Below are positions 57,108-64,000 of a stretch of 64,000 nt of DNA, in pieces. Both the position numbers and the translations under genes were made by a program. The notes below the pieces were generated by a model that was not told the DNA's origin, searched no databases, and saw only the letters and a list, made by a program, of their open reading frames with translations. This DNA comes from Planococcus antarcticus DSM 14505 (lineage in GTDB: Bacteria; Bacillota; Bacilli; Bacillales_A; Planococcaceae). The stretch's first letter is position 1. The number at the start of each line of letters is the position of its first letter. Location of the stretch: NCBI RefSeq assembly GCF_001687565.2, contig NZ_CP016534.2, positions 2,298,501 to 2,362,500 on the forward strand, written 5' to 3'.

Positions 57108-60100
57108 CTAGAACAAAGACAGCTGATTGGCATCCGGCATGCCTTCTAAGCAACCGTGGTCATCCATGTATTCGATGATTGTTTTTGAAACACGGCCACG
57201 TTGTTGCAGGTCTTCCTTGGACAAGAACTCTCCATGCTCGCGTGCAGCAACGATTGATTTTGCTGCATTGGTTCCTAATCCTGGGATCGCATTGAAAGGT
57301 GGAATCAGGCTATTGCCTTCAATGATAAACTGATCCGCAGATGATTTATACAAATCGACTTTTTGGAAAGTGTAGCCACGCTCAACCATTTCGAGCGTCA
57401 GTTCCATAACCGTTAATAAGTTTTTTTCTTTCGTTGATGCCTCTAATCCTTTGGCATTAATTTCGCTAATAATGGTGCGTATTGCATGCGATCCTTTAGC
57501 CATAGCATTGACGTCGAAATCTTCCGCACGAACTGTAAAGTAAGCCGCGTAATAAAGAACTGGAAAATGAACTTTGAAATAAGCTATCCGCACAGCCATC
57601 AACACATAAGCAGCGGCATGAGCTTTCGGGAACATATACTTGATTTTTTTGCAGGACTCGATATACCAATTCGGCACACCTTCTTTTTTCATGGCTTCTT
57701 CAAACTCAGGCGTCAATCCTTTTCCTTTTCGAACCGACTCCATAATTTTAAATGCTAATGAAGATTCAAGCCCTTGATAGATCAAGTAAACCATGATGTC
57801 ATCTCGGCAGCCAATCACATCAGACAACTGGCAAGTTCCGTTTTGGATCAGTTCCTGCGCATTGCTCAGCCATACATCCGTCCCATGAGACAGCCCGGAT
57901 ATCTGAACCAACTCTGAGAATGTATTTGGTTTCGTTTCTTCTAGCATCTGGCGCACAAAACGTGTTCCGAACTCAGGAATGCCGAGCGTTCCAGTTTTAC
58001 AACCAATTTGTTCTTTAGTTACGCCAAGCGATTCGGGTCCGGCGAAAATTTTCATCACTTCAGGATCATCAGTCGGGATGGTTTTTGGATCGATGCCCGA
58101 TAAATCTTGCAGCATGCGAATCACTGTCGGATCATCATGTCCAAGTATATCTAGCTTCAATAAATTATCGTGGATCGAGTGAAAGTCGAAATGCGTCGTT
58201 TTCCATTCGGAGTCTTGAGCATCCGCCGGGAATTGTATTGGCGTGAAATCGTAGATGTCCATATAATCAGGTACAACAATGATTCCTCCTGGATGCTGTC
58301 CGGTACTGCGCTTAACGCCCGAACAACCTTGCACAAGACGATCAATTTCTGCGCCCCTCATAGTCATGTCTCGATCATTAGCGTAACCACGTACGTAACC
58401 ATAAGCTGTTTTTTCCGCTACTGTACCAATTGTCCCTGCACGGAAAACATTGTCTTCGCCAAATAATTCTTTCGTATAGTTATGAGCTTTTGACTGATAT
58501 TCACCGCTAAAATTCAAATCGATATCGGGAACTTTATCCCCTTTGAATCCTAAGAACGTTTCAAATGGAATATCTTGACCTTCTTTTTGATATGGGATAT
58601 CACAATCTGGACAATTTTTATCTTTCAAATCAAATCCAGAGCTAACCGAACCATCATCGAAAAACTCCGATTTTTTGCATTTTTTGCAAATATAATGCGG
58701 CGGTAATGGATTTACTTCTGTGATTTCAGTTAATGTCGCAACGAGCGAAGATCCAACCGATCCACGGGAACCTACTAGATAACCATCGTCCAATGACCTT
58801 TTAACAAGTTTATGTGAGATCAAGTAAATAACCGCAAATCCGTGACCGATGATGGATTTCAATTCTTTTTCAATACGTGCTTCTACAATTTCAGGTAAAG
58901 GTAAGCCATAAATTTGCTTAGCCATATCGTAGCTCAATTCACGGACCTCTTCATCCGCACCTTCAATCTTCGGTGTGTATAGTTCATCTTTAATTGGTTT
59001 AACGACATCAATCATGTCTGAAATTTTCAATGAATTTCCTACAACGAGTTCGCGTGCTGTCTCACTGCCAAGAAAATCAAAAGCGTCCAGCATTTCATTG
59101 GTTGTCCTAAAATGTACTTTCGGCAATTTTTGGCGGTTTAACGGGTTAGCACCACCTTGGGATCCAATCAATACTTGACGGAAAATAGCATCTGTTTCAT
59201 CGAGATAATGAACATTACCAGTAGCAACTAGCGGAATTTCCAATTTGCGGCTGATTTTCACCAGCTTGCGAATGATATCTTCCAAATTCCATTCATCACG
59301 AATCATTTCGCGTTCAATCAAGTGGGAATAGACTTCTTTTGGATGAACTTCCAAGTAATCATAGAATTGCGCTGACTTTTCGACTTCTTCCATCGACTTT
59401 TGCATAACTGCTTCAAACACTTCACCTTTATCGCAGCCAGAACCGACTAACAGTCCGTTCCGGTGCTTTTGGAGCAGTGAACGTGGAATACGTGGCACTC
59501 GGTAGAAATAATCAATATGTGAAGCAGATACTAGCTTGAAGAGATTTTTCAATCCTTCATCGTTTTGCGCTAGCAACGTACAATGAGTCGGCCGCGAACG
59601 TTTATAGGCATCTCCACTACCAACATAGTCATTGATTTGATCGTGATAAAGAATACCTTTTTGATCAGCTTCTTTTAACAGGTGCATCAATAAATACGAA
59701 GTCGCTTCGGTATCGTAGATTGCCCGGTGATGCTGAGTTAGCTCAATGCCGAATTTTTTAGCCAAGGTGTTCAACCGGTGATTTTTCATTTCCGGATGAA
59801 GCATTCGTGCTAGTTCTAGTGTATCAATGGTTGCGTGCTTTTTATCAATGCCATATTTCTTATAGCAGACATACAAGAAGCCCATGTCGAATGAAGCGTT
59901 GTGCGCAACCATAATATGATCGCCTGCCCATTCGTGGTATTTACGGATCACTTCTTCCACCTCTGGTGCGTTCTTGACCATGTCATCTGTAATACCGGTC
60001 AAGTCGATTGTCGTCGATGACAGCTCATGGTGCGGATTAGCAAAGCTCTCGAACTTATCGATGATTTGGCCACCTCTGATCTTCACTGCAGCCAATTCAA

Positions 60101-61415
60101 TGATGGTATCGTAGACGGCGGACAAGCCAGTAGTCTCCAAGTCAAACACGACAAAGGTTTCTTCTTCCAGTAAGGCATGGCGTTCTTCGTAAGCAATCGG
60201 CACTCCATCATCCACTAAATTTGCTTCCAATCCAAAAATCGCTTTAATGCCATGCTTCTTACTTGCAGCATAAGCATCCGGAAAAGACTGCACACCGGCA
60301 TGGTCTGTAATTGCGATGGCCGGATGTCCCCATTTAGCTGCTTGGCTGACCAGCGATTCGACAGACGAAACTGCGTCCATTTGGCTCATCGGCGTATGCA
60401 GATGCAGTTCAACACGTTTTTCTTCCGCCGTATCCCGCCGAAGCTCCGGTTTGATTTCGACCATATCTTGCGCCATCATCACCAAATCACGTACAAAAGT
60501 ATCCGTTTGGATCGAACCGCGCGCTTTCAGCCACATGCCTTTTTTAGCATTGGCCATCAATTCGGCATCTTCCTTGTCACGAGAGAACATCTTCACGAGA
60601 ATCGAATCGGTATAATCCGTAATTTTAACAGTTAATAGAGAACGACCACTTCGAAGTTCTCTAACTTCTGCATCAAAGACATAGCCTTCAACTGTAACGC
60701 GGCGTTCTTCGTCAACGATAGATTTAATCTCAGAAATGGTTTCATCTGGTTTAATGGCCGTACCCATCTGGAATGGTCCTGACGGTGCGCCATTTTCTTT
60801 CTGACTGGTTTCCCGTTTTTTCATGTCTAATAATGCTTTTCTAGCCATTTCTTCTTCTTCACGCAAGCGTTCTGCCATAAATGCTTCATGAGCGGCTTCC
60901 TGATTTTCGTCTGACAGTTGGAAATCGATCGCGACGTGAGGAAAACCAAACTGACGGTATACTCCTGCTAGTTTATCGCTATATTTTGATTTTAAAGCCA
61001 TCATTTCATGCTGATGGTTGCATTGTAACAATAGCTTATTGCCGTTCCAGACAGGTGCTTGTGATAGGAGACGCTCGCGCAATGGTGGTGCCATATCCGC
61101 CAATTCTTCAACGGCGTATTTCCAATAAGATAACACCAAATTTTCTTGCGCCGTTTCCTGTGCTGTTTCAATATTTAATTGAATGGAAGCAATCGGAGAA
61201 AACGTGCTATAAAGGCGTTCTTTAAATAATAAGTATAGGTCAATCGGCAGGATATTCTTCAGTTTCACAAGAAATTTCCATGACCGCTCTTTTTTATGGA
61301 CAGTCATCCGTGTCAATTCAGCCTCTTCGAAAAAAGGCATATGCACATCGTCCGTTAAGTCGAGATGCTGAAGCAGCAATTTGAATCGCATCTTGGCGTC
61401 TTGTTCGTTTGTCAT
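57108..61415 (-). CDS. polC: DNA polymerase III PolC-type
   Basis: 1435 residues from ATG 61415 ([16 protein letters not shown]), RBS AAGGGG; the frame extends to 61430. Order: N-terminal domains, OB fold, PHP domain with [13 protein letters not shown], an inserted 3'-5' exonuclease ([12 protein letters not shown]), palm and fingers ([11 protein letters not shown]), a zinc-binding cluster (CKKCKK, CPDC), and the C-terminal helix-hairpin-helix. It is the replicative polymerase of low-GC Gram-positives. Confidence 0.98.
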   Translation of the reverse strand: MTNEQDAKMRFKLLLQHLDLTDDVHMPFFEEAELTRMTVHKKERSWKFLVKLKNILPIDLYLLFKERLYSTFSPIASIQLNIETAQETAQENLVLSYWKYAVEELADMAPPLRERLLSQAPVWNGNKLLLQCNHQHEMMALKSKYSDKLAGVYRQFGFPHVAIDFQLSDENQEAAHEAFMAERLREEEEMARKALLDMKKRETSQKENGAPSGPFQMGTAIKPDETISEIKSIVDEERRVTVEGYVFDAEVRELRSGRSLLTVKITDYTDSILVKMFSRDKEDAELMANAKKGMWLKARGSIQTDTFVRDLVMMAQDMVEIKPELRRDTAEEKRVELHLHTPMSQMDAVSSVESLVSQAAKWGHPAIAITDHAGVQSFPDAYAASKKHGIKAIFGLEANLVDDGVPIAYEERHALLEEETFVVFDLETTGLSAVYDTIIELAAVKIRGGQIIDKFESFANPHHELSSTTIDLTGITDDMVKNAPEVEEVIRKYHEWAGDHIMVAHNASFDMGFLYVCYKKYGIDKKHATIDTLELARMLHPEMKNHRLNTLAKKFGIELTQHHRAIYDTEATSYLLMHLLKEADQKGILYHDQINDYVGSGDAYKRSRPTHCTLLAQNDEGLKNLFKLVSASHIDYFYRVPRIPRSLLQKHRNGLLVGSGCDKGEVFEAVMQKSMEEVEKSAQFYDYLEVHPKEVYSHLIEREMIRDEWNLEDIIRKLVKISRKLEIPLVATGNVHYLDETDAIFRQVLIGSQGGANPLNRQKLPKVHFRTTNEMLDAFDFLGSETARELVVGNSLKISDMIDVVKPIKDELYTPKIEGADEEVRELSYDMAKQIYGLPLPEIVEARIEKELKSIIGHGFAVIYLISHKLVKRSLDDGYLVGSRGSVGSSLVATLTEITEVNPLPPHYICKKCKKSEFFDDGSVSSGFDLKDKNCPDCDIPYQKEGQDIPFETFLGFKGDKVPDIDLNFSGEYQSKAHNYTKELFGEDNVFRAGTIGTVAEKTAYGYVRGYANDRDMTMRGAEIDRLVQGCSGVKRSTGQHPGGIIVVPDYMDIYDFTPIQFPADAQDSEWKTTHFDFHSIHDNLLKLDILGHDDPTVIRMLQDLSGIDPKTIPTDDPEVMKIFAGPESLGVTKEQIGCKTGTLGIPEFGTRFVRQMLEETKPNTFSELVQISGLSHGTDVWLSNAQELIQNGTCQLSDVIGCRDDIMVYLIYQGLESSLAFKIMESVRKGKGLTPEFEEAMKKEGVPNWYIESCKKIKYMFPKAHAAAYVLMAVRIAYFKVHFPVLYYAAYFTVRAEDFDVNAMAKGSHAIRTIISEINAKGLEASTKEKNLLTVMELTLEMVERGYTFQKVDLYKSSADQFIIEGNSLIPPFNAIPGLGTNAAKSIVAAREHGEFLSKEDLQQRGRVSKTIIEYMDDHGCLEGMPDANQLSLF

Positions 61416-61453
61416 AATTATCCCCTTCATGGTAGTGATTTAAGAAAAGCGCT

Positions 61454-61481
61454 GATGTCTGTATTTAAAGATAGAGACATC
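61454..61481 (-). other. hairpin upstream of polC
   Basis: GATGTCT / AGACATC with a 14-base loop, near the polC leader. No function is assigned. Confidence 0.35.
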
Positions 61482-61511
61482 AAATTACTTTCAAGCTTTT
61501 GTTCCTTATGA

Positions 61512-61629
61512 ATATGTAGCAAACCAACTACGCTTTCCTGCGGGCTAGCGCCGAACTAACTCGGGCATAAGCCCGAGTTAGTTCGGCGCTTCGCTATTCC
61601 GCGGGAGTCTCCGTTGGTTTGCTACATAT
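61512..61629. repeat. MITE-like 118-bp element with nested perfect inverted repeats
   Basis: Terminal 17-bp perfect inverted repeats (ATATGTAGCAAACCAAC at 61512-61528 and its complement at 61613-61629) enclose a 20-bp perfect hairpin (61547-61566 / 61571-61590, loop ATAA). There is no coding capacity. The arrangement suggests a non-autonomous mobile element or a structured repeat. Confidence 0.85.
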
Positions 61630-61762
61630 CCTAAGAACATACTTAATATAATTTTCATCTATTTAATTCAAGAGAATAAAATTTAAATTCCACATCATTT
61701 AAGGTGATATAAAATATGTTTTTGGTGAAAACTGGCTACTTAACCCATTCTTCTGCATCATT

Positions 61763-61812
61763 TCACTATTTCGCAGGAGTCCTTTTTAGTTTGCTCCATA
61801 TCCTGACAGTTA
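61763..61812. repeat. decayed half copy of the 61512 element
   Basis: CACTATTTCGCAGGAGTC and TTTGCTCCATATCCT match the right half of the 61512-61629 element with several changes. The left half is not seen. Confidence 0.65.
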
Positions 61813-61860
61813 CGCAACAATGTATTTTTCACTTATTAATGTCTGTATAAGATGTAGAAG

Positions 61861-62059
61861 AAAAAGCGGAAGGCGGCGAAGTGCAAAGGTGTGCTCCTGC
61901 ATCGCCGCGCTAGCTTCGCCGCAAAGCTATTGCCCGAACTTTCTTCGTTCAATGGCTTTCCTGGAGATCAAGGCGAGCTGAAGACCCTGGACTGAGCGCA
62001 GCGAGGGAAGTGGCAGAAGCCGTGCCACTCGGAAAGCGTCCACCTGGAGCGATTTTTTC
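61861..62059. repeat. dispersed intergenic repeat, copy 2
   Basis: Inverted relative to 8503-8868. The segment 61872-61963 is near-identical to 8656-8750, and the end GCGTCC-CCTGGAGCGATTT corresponds to the outer end of copy 1. This copy is shorter by an internal gap. Confidence 0.78.
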
Positions 62060-62100
62060 ATAAAAACTAAAAGTTACATCTCCTGAAGCAGGCAGAAAAA

Positions 62101-62131
62101 GAAAGGAAAGTACATACTGTACTTTCCTTTC
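62101..62131 (-). terminator. terminator of proS
   Basis: A 14-bp perfect stem (GAAAGGAAAGTACA and its complement) followed by TTTTTCT on the minus strand. Confidence 0.94.
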
Positions 62132-62150
62132 ATCATATCAGATTTCACTG

Positions 62151-63854
62151 TTATTTTTTAAAAAACTGCTGCAATTGATCGAGTAATTCTTCGCTCGTCC
62201 ACTCAAGTGTTTCACCTGTCCGTCTTATTTTCACTTCTAGAATTCCTTCAGCAGCTTTTTTGCCAATGGTAATTCGGATTGGCAATCCAATTAGATCGGC
62301 ATCCGTAAATTTCACGCCTGCACGCTCTTTACGGTCGTCAAGCAACACCTCGTAGCGATTCGCTTTTAGTAAGGCATAAAGTTCTTCGCCAAGTTTACGT
62401 TGAGCATCGTCTTTGACGTTTACTGGTACAAGATGAACTTCATATGGCGCGACAGCATTCGGCCATGTAAACCCATTTTCGTCTTGGAATTGTTCAGCCA
62501 CTGCAGCTAATACACGCGATACGCCAATTCCGTAACAGCCCATAATGTAAGGCATTGCTTTTCCTTGATCGTTTAAGAACGTTCCTTTTAGTGGAATGCT
62601 GTAAGTCGTACCTAGTTTAAAGATATGTCCTACTTCAATTCCCCTAGCAAAATGAATCGTTCCTTGACCGTCCGGAGAAGCATCTCCTTCTTGAATAAAA
62701 CGCAGGTCATGAAAAGCTGGAACCGTAAAGTCTTTTCCGGGCGTGACATTTTTATAATGATAGCCACTTTCATTGGCGCCTGCAATGCCATTGACCATGT
62801 TTTCTACTGCATGATCTGCAAATAAGCGAATGTCTGCCGGTAAGTTGATTGGTCCAAGTGACCCGATGTCGCATGACAATAATTGCTGTACTTCTTCTGG
62901 TGTCGCCATTTCAATCACTTTAGCGCCTGTCGCATGCTTGACTTTAACGTCATTGACTTCGTGATCACCTCTTGCCAATACGACCACCATTTCATCATCT
63001 GCTTTGAAAACCATCGTTTTAAGGCATTTTTCAGCAGTCGTTTGGAAGAAATCTGCTATATCTGCGATAGTGTTCTTGCCAGGAGTCGCAACTTTTTCCA
63101 TCGTTTCAGGTGTTTCATCTGAAACTGGATACGCTACGTTAACTGCAGCCATTTCGATATTAGCTGCGTATGAAGATGTATCAGAATAAGCAATTGTATC
63201 TTCGCCGATTTCCGATAATACCATGAATTCGTGGTTGTCTTTACCGCCAATAGCACCGGAATCCGCAATCACGGCACGGAAATTCAAGCCAAGTCGTGTA
63301 AAGATATTCTTATACGCTTGCATCATGACGTCGTAAGTTTCATCTAAACTGTCAGGCGTAGCATGGAATGAATAGGCATCTTTCATCAGGAATTCGCGTC
63401 CACGCAATAATCCGAAGCGAGGACGTTTTTCATCTCTGAACTTTGATTGAATCTGAAACAGATTCAACGGCAATTTTTTATAAGATTTAATTTCATCACG
63501 CAATAAGCTAGTGATGACTTCTTCATGCGTTGCCCCTAAAGCGAATTCACGGTCGTTGCGATCTTTTAAACGCATCAATTCATCGCCATACGTGTACCAG
63601 CGACCTGATTCCCTCCATAACTCTGCCTGTTGAAGTGCAGGCATGAAAATTTCGACGCTGTTCGCAGCTTCCATTTCTTCACGGATGACGGTCTCGACTT
63701 TTTGAAGTACGCGTTTGCCAAGCGGCAGAAATGAGTAGATTCCACTCGTATTTTGGCGAATAAAGCCTGCGCGCAATAGGAGCTGATGCGATTTCACTTC
63801 TGCATCGGCAGGAGTTTCACGTAAAGTAGGGATAAAAGTTGCTGTTTGTTTCAT
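62151..63854 (-). CDS. proS: prolyl-tRNA synthetase, bacterial type
   Basis: 567 residues from ATG 63854 ([20 protein letters not shown]), RBS GAGGTG; the frame extends to 63866. Class II motifs: motif 1 near [12 protein letters not shown], motif 2 [20 protein letters not shown] in outline, motif 3 GCYGIGVSR. The editing (INS) domain lies between motifs 2 and 3 (about 225-400). It is of the bacterial long type. It follows rasP, as in B. subtilis. Confidence 0.97.
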   Translation of the reverse strand: MKQTATFIPTLRETPADAEVKSHQLLLRAGFIRQNTSGIYSFLPLGKRVLQKVETVIREEMEAANSVEIFMPALQQAELWRESGRWYTYGDELMRLKDRNDREFALGATHEEVITSLLRDEIKSYKKLPLNLFQIQSKFRDEKRPRFGLLRGREFLMKDAYSFHATPDSLDETYDVMMQAYKNIFTRLGLNFRAVIADSGAIGGKDNHEFMVLSEIGEDTIAYSDTSSYAANIEMAAVNVAYPVSDETPETMEKVATPGKNTIADIADFFQTTAEKCLKTMVFKADDEMVVVLARGDHEVNDVKVKHATGAKVIEMATPEEVQQLLSCDIGSLGPINLPADIRLFADHAVENMVNGIAGANESGYHYKNVTPGKDFTVPAFHDLRFIQEGDASPDGQGTIHFARGIEVGHIFKLGTTYSIPLKGTFLNDQGKAMPYIMGCYGIGVSRVLAAVAEQFQDENGFTWPNAVAPYEVHLVPVNVKDDAQRKLGEELYALLKANRYEVLLDDRKERAGVKFTDADLIGLPIRITIGKKAAEGILEVKIRRTGETLEWTSEELLDQLQQFFKK

Positions 63855-63910
63855 TCCAGAGTACACCTCAACTGACTATAGGATTTTATTAGTGAACTAA
63901 AAGTTCAAGA

Positions 63911-63928
63911 CAGGCACTAGTATGCCTG
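63911..63928 (-). terminator. hairpin between rasP and proS
   Basis: CAGGCA / TGCCTG stem with a weak T-rich tail on the minus strand. It may be a partial terminator. Confidence 0.4.
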
Positions 63929-63952
63929 CCCGATGATGCTCAATTGCCTATA

Positions 63953-64000
63953 TTAAAAGAAATACTTTTGTATATCGTTCCAAGTGACGACAATCATCAA
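63953..64000 (-). CDS. rasP: RasP/RseP site-2 protease, last 15 codons (rest outside window)
   Basis: On the minus strand the window edge reads LMIVVTWNDIQKYFF followed by TAA. This is the typical C-terminal end of RasP (VTWNDIQ-x-FF), the intramembrane metalloprotease that cleaves anti-sigma factors. The rasP-proS-polC order is conserved in Bacillales. Too short for further description. Confidence 0.8.
   Translation of the reverse strand: MMIVVTWNDIQKYFF

Noticed and set aside
63867..63952. T-box leader for proS
   Set aside because: The gap between rasP and proS is under 100 bp, and no T-box core sequence (TGGNACCGCG-like) or specifier stem is seen.

Overview
The window looks like chromosome from a low-GC Gram-positive bacterium of the Bacillales. 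Gene content and order follow the Bacillus subtilis core blocks lexA-yneAB-ynzC-tkt-yneF, glnRA-ynbB, hfq-miaA, mutLS, ymcA-ymdB-rny-recA-cinA-pgsA-ymfM-ymfK-ymfI-ymfH-ymfF, ftsK/spoIIIE-rnjB-asd-mlpA-pnp-rpsO, and ribF-truB-rbfA-ylxP-infB-ylxQ-ylxR-nusA-rimP-polC-proS-rasP. Every sporulation gene that B. subtilis carries in these blocks is absent (sirA, cotE, spoVS, dpaAB, ylxY). A non-sporulating Planococcus-like member of the Planococcaceae is therefore the best inference. Nearly all genes are on the minus strand, so the operons read from right to left.

Layout. 1-1386 (+): end of HMG-CoA lyase and an anchored alpha/beta hydrolase. 1415-6413: two small proteins, transketolase, ynzC, and the divergent yneA-yneB / lexA SOS region with four LexA boxes. 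6477-8332: a methyltransferase and three small uncharacterised genes. 8360-10960: a decayed accessory stretch with a dispersed repeat, a frameshifted potassium-channel pseudogene and small membrane peptides. 11002-14834: glnA and glnR with a textbook double GlnR operator, ynbB, and a TRIC-type membrane protein. 14878-21971: rhodanese, hfq, miaA, lysophospholipase-like hydrolase, mutL, mutS. 22038-23376: a four-fold tandem 121-bp structured repeat in the ymcA 3' region, ymcA, and a scrap of miaB. 23377-34488: ymdB, rny, recA (own SOS box), cinA, pgsA, ymfM, ymfK, ymfI, ymfH, ymfF. 34745-40320: a BMP-type nucleoside ABC transporter with a GntR regulator. 40496-49648: ftsK, rnjB, asd, mlpA, pnp, rpsO. 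49784-61415: the ribF to rimP translation/transcription cluster and polC. 61416-62150: a cluster of repeats including a MITE-like element. 62151-64000: proS and the last codons of rasP.

The window is mostly housekeeping: DNA repair and SOS response, nitrogen assimilation, RNA decay, translation initiation and replication. No large new protein system is visible. The least explained material is non-coding: a family of about 121-bp hairpin repeats at four loci, one amplified in tandem, whose stem arms differ between copies in a compensatory way; a second element with 17-bp terminal inverted repeats; and a third dispersed repeat present twice. Many genes carry their own strong terminator, often overlapping the stop codon.
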